A DNA stretch of 64,000 nucleotides from an uncultured Lachnospiraceae bacterium (GTDB lineage: Bacteria; Bacillota; Clostridia; Lachnospirales; Lachnospiraceae), in assembly GCA_900315945.1 (NCBI GenBank), contig ONAZ01000010.1:1-64000 (forward strand), written 5' to 3'. A model generated the notes under the pieces. It searched no databases. It was not told where the DNA came from and saw only the letters and a program-made list of their open reading frames with translations. The translations under genes were made by a program, and so were the position numbers. Positions 38,465 to 47,524 of this stretch are shown here, piece after piece; positions within the stretch are counted from its first letter, which is position 1; each line of letters opens with the position of its first letter.

Positions 38465-38641
38465 ATGAAGGTATTAGAAACAATGAAGAATTTTATTAAA
38501 GAAGAAGATGGAATAGGAGTTGTAGAGATTATATTAATTGTGGTTGTTCTAATTGGGCTTGTTCTAATTTTTAAGAAGCAACTAACCAATCTAGTTAATG
38601 ACATATTTAGCACAATAACAGACAAAGCAGGAACAGTCTAA
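38465..38641 (+). CDS. flp: Flp-type major pilin
   Basis: 58-residue pre-pilin. The leader ends EEDG and the mature part starts IGVVEIILIVVVLIGLV, with the conserved Glu at position 5 and one hydrophobic helix, as in Flp pilins. AGGAGG is 8 nt from the ATG at 38465; an ATG 6 nt upstream is too close. Its TAA overlaps the ATG of the next gene by one base. It is the likely major subunit of the Tad pilus. Confidence 0.9.
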   Translation: MKVLETMKNFIKEEDGIGVVEIILIVVVLIGLVLIFKKQLTNLVNDIFSTITDKAGTV

Positions 38642-40149
38642 TGAAAGATGGTATCGTCAATAAATCTATCAAAGGAAAAAGTGGATCAATAACACTATTT
38701 ATGTGTATGACAATAATGATGATAACTTCTCTAGGATTTACTCTTATTGAGACAGGAAGATTCTATGGGCTAGATGCCAAAGCAAGATTTGTAACATCTA
38801 CTGTTGCAGATAATACATTTTCAGAATACATACGTCCTATGTGGGATCAATATGGAATTCTTGGAATAGACAAGGCCCATGGAACTAATGATGAAGGAGA
38901 TAATTTCCTAAGAGAAAGGATACTTGACTTTGCGACTATGCAGACAAGCGGAGAAGTAGATTATTACTCTCTAAATCCGACAGAGATAGAAATTGATGAT
39001 TATATGTTGCTTACAGATAACAATGGAGAGCCATTTGTTCATGAAGCTGCACTCTATTACAAAGGAAATATTGGAAGTGAATTAATATCTGATATTGGTA
39101 ATAAATCAAAAGAGCTAAATGGATATGAAGGACTTAATAGTAATGTAGATAAAATGATTACTGATGGCGATAATGCACTTAAGAATCCTGATAGTGTTCC
39201 AAAAAGTGATAGTAACAAAGTATATGAAGTGGATGTGTCTAAGGTTACAGAAGAGCAGAAGAAGAAGGGGGAGCATCTAGTAGATGATGTTAATGCTTTT
39301 AAAAGTAAAGGAGTTCTTGAACAAGTAATTCCAAGTGATAAGGAAGTATCTAGTAAAACTTTCGACTTAGCCAATAGTGTATCACATAGAAGTCTAGAGC
39401 ATGGTAATAGTAGGAATTCTTCTAAAGCAACAACCGTTGATAAAGTAATTTTTTCTGTGTATCTAAGAGATAAATTTCAATACTATGGAAAAAATCTTAA
39501 TCATAGCGGACAGGATTATGAGATAGAGTACATCATTGTTGGAAAGGACAATGATACTGATAATTTGAAAGGCGTTGTAACACGTCTTCTAGCAATAAGA
39601 GAGGTTGCTAATTTTATTGCATTATATAAAGACCCAGTTCGAAATGGCGAAGCTTTAGAACTATCAGTTGCGTTAGCAGGAGTAACATTAAATCCTGCAA
39701 TAATTGAGATAGTTCATTATGCACTTATGGCTGCCTGGGCATATATAGAAGCTGTCTTAGATGTTCGACTTTTACTTGATGGTGGTAAGGTAATGCCTAT
39801 AAAAACAAGCACTGAGTGGACTAGTGATTTATATAATATTGCTGCGTGTTTGGATGAGAATTTTATGGCAAAAAATAATGAAGCTGGTATGAGTTATGAG
39901 GACTATCTTCTTACATTTCTTGTGGTAGAACCATCTAGAGATGAAAGTATGAGAGCGCTAGATATGATAGAGGCAGCTATGAATGCTTTGCCCTATTATG
40001 AGAATATCAAAATGGATCATCTTATATGTGATATGAATATGACGATGAATTATGAGGCTGATCCAATGTTCTTTAGTTTAATTACATTAGATGTTCCTTT
40101 TCTAGATTATTATAGTTTGAAGAAAAAGGAGTATAGATCATATTTATAA
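38641..40149 (+). CDS. Tad-locus DUF5702-like pseudopilin-related protein
   Basis: 502 residues with a single N-terminal hydrophobic segment (GSITLFMCMTIMMITSLGF) after a short basic leader, like a TadE/TadG anchor, and a long extracellular region with no catalytic motif visible. Its length and position match the DUF5702 proteins common in clostridial Tad loci. Overlaps flp by one base. Probably a minor pilin or tip component. Confidence 0.7.
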   Translation: MKDGIVNKSIKGKSGSITLFMCMTIMMITSLGFTLIETGRFYGLDAKARFVTSTVADNTFSEYIRPMWDQYGILGIDKAHGTNDEGDNFLRERILDFATMQTSGEVDYYSLNPTEIEIDDYMLLTDNNGEPFVHEAALYYKGNIGSELISDIGNKSKELNGYEGLNSNVDKMITDGDNALKNPDSVPKSDSNKVYEVDVSKVTEEQKKKGEHLVDDVNAFKSKGVLEQVIPSDKEVSSKTFDLANSVSHRSLEHGNSRNSSKATTVDKVIFSVYLRDKFQYYGKNLNHSGQDYEIEYIIVGKDNDTDNLKGVVTRLLAIREVANFIALYKDPVRNGEALELSVALAGVTLNPAIIEIVHYALMAAWAYIEAVLDVRLLLDGGKVMPIKTSTEWTSDLYNIAACLDENFMAKNNEAGMSYEDYLLTFLVVEPSRDESMRALDMIEAAMNALPYYENIKMDHLICDMNMTMNYEADPMFFSLITLDVPFLDYYSLKKKEYRSYL

Positions 40150-40174
40150 AAATTGAAAGAAAGGAGGTTGTATA

Positions 40175-41038
40175 GTGGTGTCTCTTTCTATTAGAACTAT
40201 AACCCGTCTTAAGTTACGAATCAAAAGAGAAAAAATAACACATAATTTCTTGGCATATTTCAAATCATTAATTCATTTTCCCAAAGAGGCACCACTATGC
40301 AACCTCCGCTTGAAGGCTTCATATACTGTAGAAGCTGCTTTTATTATACCATTAAGTCTGTTAATGGTTGTATTCTTTCTTTATTTTTTTCGAGTGATGT
40401 ATGTTCAATGGGGTATTGATTATGTAATAAATAAGGTGGCAAGAGAACATTCGGCAATAATAAGTGATAGTAATACAAATGACGGTGTCCTTATAATAGG
40501 ACAATGCAGTGCTATGATAGCAGGTCTTAATAGAGTGTCAGATGAAGTTGTTGGAGGGGGGTTTGGGCTAGATTATACCAGTAGTGAATTCAATAAGAAT
40601 TATATTAATGTAGTCTGCAATTATAGTATGAAAAACCCTATAACCATATTTGGAAAAAAGACGATCAAAATGTCAAGTGTTGCTTGTAGCAGGAAGTGGG
40701 TAGGATATGATCCTTTAGAGGGTGAAGATAAGGGTGATTATGTATATGTTACAAAATATGGACAAGCCTACCACAGGAGCTTGAGTTGTCCTTATTTAAA
40801 ACCATCTATTCATGCAATTAGCGAAGGCATGGTAAAGGAATCTAGAAGTGTGTCAGGAGGCAAATACAGTTCTTGCCCTAAATGTAAAGGAAAAAGAAAT
40901 AGTGGAACTGTATATATTACAGATTATGGTGATGTATATCACAGTAGTCTTAATTGTAGTGCGCTAAAAAGGAGTGTTAATAGAATAAAGTTAGAAGAAG
41001 CAGAATCATATCACCCTTGTGGAAAATGCGCTAATTAA
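40175..41038 (+). CDS. TadE-like minor pilin with tandem Cys/His modules
   Basis: 287 residues. A GTG start lies 7 nt after AAGGAGG. Basic N-terminal 45 residues, then the TadE-like SYTVEAAFIIPLSLLMVVFF. The C-terminal 100 residues carry two copies of a small module: VYVTKYGQAYHRSLSCPYLK...CPKCKG and VYITDYGDVYHSSLNCSALK...CGKC, each with an H-x3/4-C and C-x2-C pattern that could bind zinc outside the cell. Such tails are unusual for TadE. Confidence 0.75.
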   Translation: MVSLSIRTITRLKLRIKREKITHNFLAYFKSLIHFPKEAPLCNLRLKASYTVEAAFIIPLSLLMVVFFLYFFRVMYVQWGIDYVINKVAREHSAIISDSNTNDGVLIIGQCSAMIAGLNRVSDEVVGGGFGLDYTSSEFNKNYINVVCNYSMKNPITIFGKKTIKMSSVACSRKWVGYDPLEGEDKGDYVYVTKYGQAYHRSLSCPYLKPSIHAISEGMVKESRSVSGGKYSSCPKCKGKRNSGTVYITDYGDVYHSSLNCSALKRSVNRIKLEEAESYHPCGKCAN

Positions 41039-41077
41039 TTACATAGATTAATTCTAAACATGAAAAAGGAGTCAAGG

Positions 41078-41506
41078 ATGGAAGCAGTTGGTTTACTTAG
41101 TCTTCTTGGGATATGTGGAATAGAGGACTATAGAATAAAAAAGGTAAGACTTGTGGTTGTTAATGCATTTGCAATACTGGGAGTAATTCTACATATTGTA
41201 TATCAAAGAATTACTTGGATTGACATGGTACTTGGAGCATTAATTGGAGTTGCTCTTCTAATTGTATCCTATCTCTCTAAAGAAAAGATAGGATACGGTG
41301 ATGGTCTTATATTTGTAGCCACAGGAATCTATCTTGGGTTTTGGAATAACTTAATACTTCTCTGGTTATCAACAAGCTTAGCTGGTATATATGGCCTTAT
41401 ATTAATGATATTTAAGAAGAAAAAGAAAGAGAGTGAGATACCTCTTGTTCCTTTTATATTAGGAGTGTATGTCCTGTCTTTAATTTTCAACGGAGGGATG
41501 CTATGA
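41078..41506 (+). CDS. Second A24-type prepilin peptidase-like protein
   Basis: 142 residues, about four hydrophobic segments. Contains the A24 aspartate sites in reduced form: GIEDYRIKKV and IGYGDGLIF. The start at 41078 follows AAAAAGGAG by 7 nt; an ATG 18 nt upstream overlaps that site. Having a second peptidase in the same operon as TadV suggests specialised processing of Flp versus TadE-like pilins. Its TGA overlaps the next ATG (ATGA). Confidence 0.8.
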   Translation: MEAVGLLSLLGICGIEDYRIKKVRLVVVNAFAILGVILHIVYQRITWIDMVLGALIGVALLIVSYLSKEKIGYGDGLIFVATGIYLGFWNNLILLWLSTSLAGIYGLILMIFKKKKKESEIPLVPFILGVYVLSLIFNGGML

Positions 41507-41730
41507 GAAAGATAGAAGATGATGATATTGGATGCTATAAAGCAAGCCTTACAGTAGAGGCATCCTTTGTTTTGGTAATAACTATGGGGGTATTGTTATC
41601 CTTATTCTTACTTATGTTTATTGTTTATCACGAAAATGTCGATTTTATAACAGAGAAAATGAAAGACTATAGTTTTGATAGTGTAGGAGCTTTTCGTTTT
41701 GCACAGATAATACAAAGCTTTGGGAGGTAG
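41503..41730 (+). CDS. Small TadE-like pseudopilin
   Basis: 75 residues: short acidic leader, then KASLTVEASFVLVITMGVLLSLFLLMF, the TVEA pilin-type motif plus one helix. Overlaps the preceding peptidase by 4 nt. Probably a minor pilin. Confidence 0.75.
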   Translation: MRKIEDDDIGCYKASLTVEASFVLVITMGVLLSLFLLMFIVYHENVDFITEKMKDYSFDSVGAFRFAQIIQSFGR

Positions 41731-41733
41731 TTC

Positions 41734-42897
41734 ATGGATTATAAATTTAAAAGAGATCTTAAGAATAGTTTTATGATTGTGGAAAGTGGTTTTGAGAATG
41801 CAGGATATGAGAAAAATATATTAAGATATAACGATATAGATGTATTAGTACCATTTCATACAGTTGAAATCAATAATGTTACACAGGTGTGGTATGACAT
41901 AACAGGTCTTGTATCACTTAAAGATTATTTGATGCAGCAGAGTATAACATATGAATTAATGAGAAAGGTGTTATTGTATTTAAAGATAGCTATTGATGAG
42001 ACGGAAAGATACCTAATAGATGTTAATCATTTGTCTATAGATATAGATACTGTTTTTGTTGTGAAGAATGATATGGAATGGAAGCTAATGTTAATATATT
42101 GTCCTGACAATAATCAATCAAGTCTTGATAGTATATTGGAATTCTTTATGGATAATGTAAGTAAAGACATGATGGATTTTTGCTTTAAGCTGTACGATAG
42201 TGGATTTGAGGGCAATACAATTGAAGGAATGATTAATCTTATAGACAAAGAAATTGGCTGCGAGTATATATCGAAGAGTAATGAATCAGATAATTGTTTT
42301 GAAGAAATAGATGAATGTGATTTGAGTGAAAATGAAGAAGAAATAGAACAAAAAAGTGATTTCAAAAAAAGGCTATTATCGGACGACGATGACTATATAT
42401 GGGGACATAATAAAATAGATTTATTTGAAGAAAATGAAAAGGAAACACTATTTGAAAAAATAAAAAGGATTATTACTAACTTTTTTAATAAGAAGCAGGA
42501 TACTACATATGAAGATTTTACATATGAACCGGACCAGCAGATATATGAGCCAACTGTTCTTCTAAAAAGCTTTGACGATTGTGAAAGCCAAATAGAATGC
42601 GGTATGAAGGGAGAATTACAATATCTTGGGGACAAAAAGAAAAATAATATTAGAATAAATAAAGATGAATTTCGTCTAGGCTCTTCTATTGATGGAAATG
42701 ATTCTGTAATAGACTCCCCTGTTGTAAGCAGGTTTCATGCAAAGATAGTAAGAGAGGGTGAGTCTTATTATTTAGAAGATCTTAATTCAACTAATGGAAC
42801 TTGTGTAAATGGTAAAATGTTGGGATATAGAGATAAAGTAGAGCTTAATCCTGAAGATACAATTATGTTTGCTGATGAGTGTTATAAGATAGTGTAA
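41734..42897 (+). CDS. FHA-domain protein closing the Tad operon
   Basis: 387 residues. N-terminal about 200 residues match the clostridial domain usually found before FHA (DUF6382 type). The middle is acidic and low-complexity. The C-terminal FHA domain has GSSIDGND, SRFHAKI and LNSTNGTCVNG with the phospho-Thr-binding Arg/Ser/His/Asn. Starts 3 nt after the small TadE gene, so it belongs to the operon. It probably links pilus assembly to Ser/Thr phosphorylation; no kinase gene is in the locus. Confidence 0.85.
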   Translation: MDYKFKRDLKNSFMIVESGFENAGYEKNILRYNDIDVLVPFHTVEINNVTQVWYDITGLVSLKDYLMQQSITYELMRKVLLYLKIAIDETERYLIDVNHLSIDIDTVFVVKNDMEWKLMLIYCPDNNQSSLDSILEFFMDNVSKDMMDFCFKLYDSGFEGNTIEGMINLIDKEIGCEYISKSNESDNCFEEIDECDLSENEEEIEQKSDFKKRLLSDDDDYIWGHNKIDLFEENEKETLFEKIKRIITNFFNKKQDTTYEDFTYEPDQQIYEPTVLLKSFDDCESQIECGMKGELQYLGDKKKNNIRINKDEFRLGSSIDGNDSVIDSPVVSRFHAKIVREGESYYLEDLNSTNGTCVNGKMLGYRDKVELNPEDTIMFADECYKIV

Positions 42898-42905
42898 AAT
42901 AATAT

Positions 42906-42935
42906 TTGCTAAGGTACCTGCAAGAATAGTATAAT
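42906..42935 (+). promoter_or_regulatory. Promoter of flavoprotein gene
   Basis: TTGCTA, 18-bp spacer, TATAAT; 32 bp before the start codon. Confidence 0.55.
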
Positions 42936-42967
42936 ATATCTAGTATTTTTGAAAGAGGGATATATCA

Positions 42968-43966
42968 ATGAGAATCAATATATACTATGGTGGAAGAGGT
43001 AACCTTGACGACCCTACACTTTTTGCACTGAAGAAAATAGAGAAAGTTCTTATAGATGATTTTAAAGTAGAGGTTCATAGATATAATATTTATGAACAGA
43101 AAAATCAAATATCCACACTTCCTCAGACACTTAAGAATGTAGATGGTATCATACTTGCTACAACAATAGAGTGGCTAGGAATTGGTGGCTATATGACACA
43201 TTTTCTTGATGCATGTTGGTTGTATGGAGATAAAGAGAAGTTTGAGAAGATTTATATGCAACCGGTAGTTATGTCTACTACTTATGGAGAGAGAGAAGGG
43301 GTTTTAGAGCTTAAGAAAGCTTGGGAGATTCTTGGAGGAATTCCATGTGATGGACTTTGCGGATATGTTGAAGACATGAGTTCATTTGAGAATAATAAAG
43401 AATATACTCACATCATCGAGAAGATGACAGAGAATTTATTTAGAACAATCTCTCACAAGATGAAAGGCCTTCCAACAAGTAATCAGGCAGTGTCACGAAC
43501 AGTTGCCAGACCTCAGCAATTAAATCTCACGCCAGAAGAAGGTGAGCAGTTATCAGAATATGTATCTGATGATATTTTTGTTAGAAAACAGAGAGAAGAT
43601 GTTCTTGAACTTGCGTCAATTTATTCTGAACAAATGGATGGAGACCTTAATGGAGAAGAAAGTGAAGAATATGTAAATGATTTTAAGGTTCATTTTCATC
43701 CACAAGGTATTAAGGTTAATTATTCCCTTATTATTGAAGGCAGGGAGTTGCCACTCTTTATAGGAGTAGATGGTGAGAATATAGATTGTCACTTTGGTAA
43801 AGAAGAGGATATTGATTTTACAGGAAAGTTGCCTGCGACAGTTCTAGATCAGATAATAGCAGGAAGAAAGACTTTCCAAGGAGCTTTTTCTCTAAGTCAT
43901 ATGACTGCAAGAGGAGAACTTAGCACATTGTCTATGTTAGATAAATTATTTGTATTTGATGAATAA
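42968..43966 (+). CDS. Flavodoxin-like / SCP2-like fusion protein
   Basis: 332 residues. The N-terminal 170 residues look like an NADPH-dependent FMN reductase or flavodoxin fold (INIYYGGRG start, DGIILATTIEWLGIGGYMTHFLDACW). About 170-230 is a linker. The C-terminal 95 residues match the sterol carrier protein 2 pattern (V-Y-L-I-G, ending AGRKTFQGAFSLSHMTARGELSTLSMLDKLF). The fold pair suggests reduction of a lipid-like or hydrophobic substrate. Followed 16 nt later by the HIT gene. Confidence 0.65.
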   Translation: MRINIYYGGRGNLDDPTLFALKKIEKVLIDDFKVEVHRYNIYEQKNQISTLPQTLKNVDGIILATTIEWLGIGGYMTHFLDACWLYGDKEKFEKIYMQPVVMSTTYGEREGVLELKKAWEILGGIPCDGLCGYVEDMSSFENNKEYTHIIEKMTENLFRTISHKMKGLPTSNQAVSRTVARPQQLNLTPEEGEQLSEYVSDDIFVRKQREDVLELASIYSEQMDGDLNGEESEEYVNDFKVHFHPQGIKVNYSLIIEGRELPLFIGVDGENIDCHFGKEEDIDFTGKLPATVLDQIIAGRKTFQGAFSLSHMTARGELSTLSMLDKLFVFDE

Positions 43967-43982
43967 ATATTAGGAGGGTAAT

Positions 43983-44393
43983 ATGAGAGACGATAATTGT
44001 ATTTTTTGTAAGATTGCAAATGGTGAGATTCCTACAAATTCTATTTATGAGGATGATGATTTTAGAGTAATTCTTGATGCCTCTCCAGCAACAAAGGGTC
44101 ATTCACTCATTATCCCCAAAGAACATTATAAGGATATGTATGAGATAGATGAAAAGGTTGCTGCTAAAGCCATGTCTCTAGCTAAAAAGCTTACTATTCA
44201 TATGACAGATAAATTGGGATGCGACGGATTTAACATTTTACAGAATAATAGAGAAGTTGCAGGTCAGACTGTATTTCATTTTCATATGCATCTTATTCCG
44301 AGATATAATGATGGCAAATCAATTCTTACATGGGGTCATGAAGAATTCTCAGAAGATGAGATGAAGGCCATATGTGAGAACTTGAGACAGTAA
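43983..44393 (+). CDS. HIT-family nucleotide hydrolase
   Basis: 136 residues with the histidine triad HFHMHLIPRY near the C-terminus, CIFCKI zinc-site start and SLIIPKEHY. Members hydrolyse nucleotide phosphoramidates or diadenosine polyphosphates. AGGAGG lies just before the ATG. Confidence 0.93.
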   Translation: MRDDNCIFCKIANGEIPTNSIYEDDDFRVILDASPATKGHSLIIPKEHYKDMYEIDEKVAAKAMSLAKKLTIHMTDKLGCDGFNILQNNREVAGQTVFHFHMHLIPRYNDGKSILTWGHEEFSEDEMKAICENLRQ

Positions 44394-44429
44394 GTAAGCT
44401 TATACATTCTATTAGATGGAGGAAGCTTT

Positions 44430-45026
44430 TTGAGTAAGAATTATTTGTCCATTGGTTTTACAATTGTATTTTTTAGTCAGTTGCTAGACATAGTAATAAA
44501 GTCTATTGGAACAGTTTTTTTTCAAAACATGACTAGATTAACATACAGTATCGCTTTTTCAGTAACGACAATTGTTGAGATAGTTGGTATTGTTATTGTA
44601 ATAAAGCAATACGAAAATGCAAAAAGAGCAATACCAATTCTTGTTGTTCAGATTCTGGCAATAATAGCCTTGCAATTATTAGAAGCATATGGTGATTTGT
44701 ACAGTGATGGAGCAATAGGTTGTGCTGAGATAATCTTTGATTCTATATCCACGCTTACAATTATTTCTATTGTAAAAGAGGTATATGAAAAACAAGAGCT
44801 GCCTATAAAATTTATGAAGACAACCTCATTTGTAGTTGTTGTTAATACTGTTTTAGGAATGCTTGCCACCCTTTGGTCGGGGGCACTTGCGGCAGGAGAT
44901 TTATCTGCTAATGTGGTAGTAAGTATTCTTTTATTACTCGCACTATTAACTGAGGTTATGTCATATGTTTTATTCTTAATTGTAATATATAAAGCCATTA
45001 GGCTTAAGAACGTCGCGGTGGCTTAA
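44430..45026 (+). CDS. Multi-pass membrane protein, unknown
   Basis: 198 residues with about six hydrophobic segments. A TTG start follows GGAGGAAG. No family motif recognised. Its position between the HIT gene and murG may be only transcriptional. Confidence 0.65.
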   Translation: MSKNYLSIGFTIVFFSQLLDIVIKSIGTVFFQNMTRLTYSIAFSVTTIVEIVGIVIVIKQYENAKRAIPILVVQILAIIALQLLEAYGDLYSDGAIGCAEIIFDSISTLTIISIVKEVYEKQELPIKFMKTTSFVVVVNTVLGMLATLWSGALAAGDLSANVVVSILLLLALLTEVMSYVLFLIVIYKAIRLKNVAVA

Positions 45027-45061
45027 CTTATTATTCAAGTTGTTAGATGTCAGGAGGATAT

Positions 45062-46123
45062 ATGAAGAAAATTATAATGACTGGTGGAGGAACTGCAGGT
45101 CATGTAACACCTAATATTGCATTATTTCCAGCTCTTAAAGAAGAAGGATATGAGATATCTTATATTGGTTCTTATAACGGCATAGAGAAAGAATTAATTA
45201 AGAAGCAAGGTATAGAGTACTTTGGTATCTCTTCAGGAAAACTAAGAAGATATTTTGATGTTAAAAACTTTACTGATCCATTCAGGGTAATGAAGGGCTA
45301 TAGCGAAGCCAAGAAGATTCTGAAACATACAAAACCAGATGTGGTTTTTTCTAAAGGTGGATTTGTAACAGTTCCAGTTGTGTATGCAGCTAAGAAATTA
45401 CATATACCTGTTATTATTCATGAGTCTGATTTAACACCTGGACTTGCTAATAAACTTGCAATTCCTAATGCTACATATGTATGTCATAATTTCCCGGAGA
45501 CAGCTAATCATTTACCAGAAGAGAAGTCTCGACTTACAGGATGTCCAATAAGAAAAGAACTATTTGAAGGTGATAGAGATAAGGGGCTTAATTTCTTAGG
45601 CTTTGATGGGAAAAAACCTGTTCTTATGATAATAGGTGGAAGTACAGGGGCAAAGGTCATAAATGAAACTGTAAGAGATAGCCTTGATATATTGACACAG
45701 AGATTTGATATTGTGCATCTCTGCGGTAAAGACAAATTAGATACTAATTATAATGACGTAGAAGGATATAAACAGTTTGAGTATATATCAGACGAATTGA
45801 GTGATATTTTTGCTGCTAGTGATGTTGTGATTTCAAGGGCTGGTGCAAATGCTATATGTGAGTTGTTGGCACTTTGTAAGCCACATCTTCTTATTCCTCT
45901 AAGTGCTAATGCAAGTAGAGGTGATCAGATACTTAACGCAAAGTCATTTAAGAAGCAGGGATTTTCAGAAGTATTAGAAGAGGAAAACATGACAAAGGAT
46001 ACACTTTGCGAGAATCTAACTAAAGTATACGATAATAGAGAATTATATATTAATAAGATGAAAGAAAGCTCTATGAGTAATCCTATAGAGACAATAGTAG
46101 GATTAATAAAGAGTGTTTCATAA
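45062..46123 (+). CDS. murG: MurG, lipid II synthesis glycosyltransferase
   Basis: Adds GlcNAc to lipid I to make lipid II on the inner face of the membrane. 353 residues. Motifs: [38 protein letters not shown], the [10 protein letters not shown] donor-side loop and [15 protein letters not shown]. The start at 45062 lies 4 nt after CAGGAGG; an upstream ATG at 45047 precedes the ribosome site. It lies outside a mur/dcw cluster. Confidence 0.93.
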   Translation: MKKIIMTGGGTAGHVTPNIALFPALKEEGYEISYIGSYNGIEKELIKKQGIEYFGISSGKLRRYFDVKNFTDPFRVMKGYSEAKKILKHTKPDVVFSKGGFVTVPVVYAAKKLHIPVIIHESDLTPGLANKLAIPNATYVCHNFPETANHLPEEKSRLTGCPIRKELFEGDRDKGLNFLGFDGKKPVLMIIGGSTGAKVINETVRDSLDILTQRFDIVHLCGKDKLDTNYNDVEGYKQFEYISDELSDIFAASDVVISRAGANAICELLALCKPHLLIPLSANASRGDQILNAKSFKKQGFSEVLEEENMTKDTLCENLTKVYDNRELYINKMKESSMSNPIETIVGLIKSVS

Positions 46124-46152
46124 TTAAATAAGCTAATTGTTGCAATTCTGTT

Positions 46153-46175
46153 AAGGCCGCTACGCGGCCTTTTTT
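46153..46175 (+). terminator. Terminator after murG
   Basis: GGCCGC-tac-GCGGCC followed by TTTTTT. Confidence 0.9.
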
Positions 46176-46246
46176 GTATATAATGCATAAAAATCGAGCT
46201 AATTATTTCTGAAATTGTTCAATAAAGGGGAAATAGTGCACAAAAG

Positions 46247-46275
46247 TTGACAACTAAATGTTAAGATGTTATTAT
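46247..46275 (+). promoter_or_regulatory. Promoter of cell-wall hydrolase gene
   Basis: Consensus TTGACA, 17-bp spacer, TATTAT, followed by a direct repeat of CGTAACAAATT at 46282-46302 in the leader. Confidence 0.7.
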
Positions 46276-46356
46276 ACTTATCGTAACAAATTCGTAACAA
46301 ATTAAAATAATTGAAACAATTCGTAGTATTTACTTAACGAATCTGGGGGTAAGATA

Positions 46357-47346
46357 ATGAATCTTAACAAGAAAGTAGCAAAGAATAGTAAAGATAAAAT
46401 ACCTACAAAAAGACTTGTACAAGCAGGCGCTGTTACATTAGTTTTTTCTGCAATGGTTGCAACAGTAGCTATTAACAGCAATGCTAGCAATGATAAAGAA
46501 TTCAGTGGAACAACTGCAGGAGTATTTAACAGTTTGTATTATGATGATGCAACGCTTCAAGTGTCAGGGTCAAATGTTACAAGCGTTGGACTTGATTCTG
46601 AATCTGCAGGATGGGTTCTAAGTCTTATGACTAATGCTGAGGATTTTGCATATGTAAGAACAACACCATCTGATGATGGAGAGATAGCTGGTAAGCTTCG
46701 TAAAGGTGATATGGCTAGAGTTGAATCTCTAACTAATAATGGATGGTATCAGATAACATCAGGTAATTTGACAGGATACATCAAAGCTGATGTAAGTCTT
46801 ACAGGTCAAAGCTGTAAAGATTATGCTCAAGCTGTAGGATATAATGGAAGCACAGGAATCACAGTTGCAGAAGAAGAGGCTGCTATTGCAGCATTTAATG
46901 CAGCAATTGAAGAAGCAGCAAGACAGGAAGCTGCTAAGAAAGCAGCAGCTAGTGCTTCATCTAGTTCTTCATCAAATGTCTCATCAACTCAGAAGAGTAG
47001 CTATAGTGCAGGAGCTGATGAGGTAACACTTCTTGCAGCAATTGTTGAGAAAGAAGCTGGTGGAAGTGGATATCAAGGAATGCTTGCAGTTGCATCGGTA
47101 GTTATGAACAGAGTTCGTTCTTCATCATATCCTGACACTGTTGAAGGTGTTATTGGACAGAAGGGACAGTTTACAGGTGGTATATCTGGCCTTTCTAATA
47201 TAATATCAAGAGGTCCAAGCTCTGCTGCTATTCGTGCCGCTGAAGCCGCTCTTGCAGGTGAAGATATCGTTGATGGTAAGGTTAGCTTTAGAAGTTCTTC
47301 TACAGGACATTCAGGAACAGTTATCGGAGATAATGTATTTTTCTAA
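46357..47346 (+). CDS. SleB-type cell-wall hydrolase with SH3b domain
   Basis: 329-residue exported hydrolase. Signal segment at about 20-44. SH3b-like domain about 95-150 (AYVRTTPSDDGEIAGKLRKG, GWYQI). A coiled, Ala/Glu/Ser-rich linker (about 165-220) leads to the hydrolase domain (about 225-329) with LLAAIVEKEAGGSGYQGMLAVASVVMNRV, the SleB/CwlJ pattern including the catalytic Glu. It lacks the classical SleB peptidoglycan-binding domain and probably acts in growth or division rather than germination. Confidence 0.88.
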   Translation: MNLNKKVAKNSKDKIPTKRLVQAGAVTLVFSAMVATVAINSNASNDKEFSGTTAGVFNSLYYDDATLQVSGSNVTSVGLDSESAGWVLSLMTNAEDFAYVRTTPSDDGEIAGKLRKGDMARVESLTNNGWYQITSGNLTGYIKADVSLTGQSCKDYAQAVGYNGSTGITVAEEEAAIAAFNAAIEEAARQEAAKKAAASASSSSSSNVSSTQKSSYSAGADEVTLLAAIVEKEAGGSGYQGMLAVASVVMNRVRSSSYPDTVEGVIGQKGQFTGGISGLSNIISRGPSSAAIRAAEAALAGEDIVDGKVSFRSSSTGHSGTVIGDNVFF

Positions 47347-47375
47347 ATTGCTTTTTCCATATAATATATAACACT

Positions 47376-47415
47376 GAGCCGTAGTTACATATTGTGACTG
47401 CGGCTCTTTTATTTT
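47376..47415 (+). terminator. Terminator after hydrolase
   Basis: GAGCCG-TAGT / ACTG-CGGCTC stem with an AT-rich loop, followed by TTTTATTTT. Confidence 0.8.
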
Positions 47416-47429
47416 ACTAAGTAATATAC

Positions 47430-47455
47430 ACACATTTTACATAGATAAAATGTGT
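47430..47455 (+). promoter_or_regulatory. 26-bp dyad upstream of NRPS operon
   Basis: Perfect ACACATTTTA-N6-TAAAATGTGT inverted repeat. The likely -10 (TATAAT, 47480-47485) follows about 25 bp later and the -35 position is far from consensus, so the dyad sits where an activator would bind. The bound protein is not identified. Confidence 0.55.
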
Positions 47456-47524
47456 AAGAGTCCTGCAAATATGGTATCATATAATAGTTAAGGTATAGCT
47501 TGTAATATAAATGGGACTGGGAAT

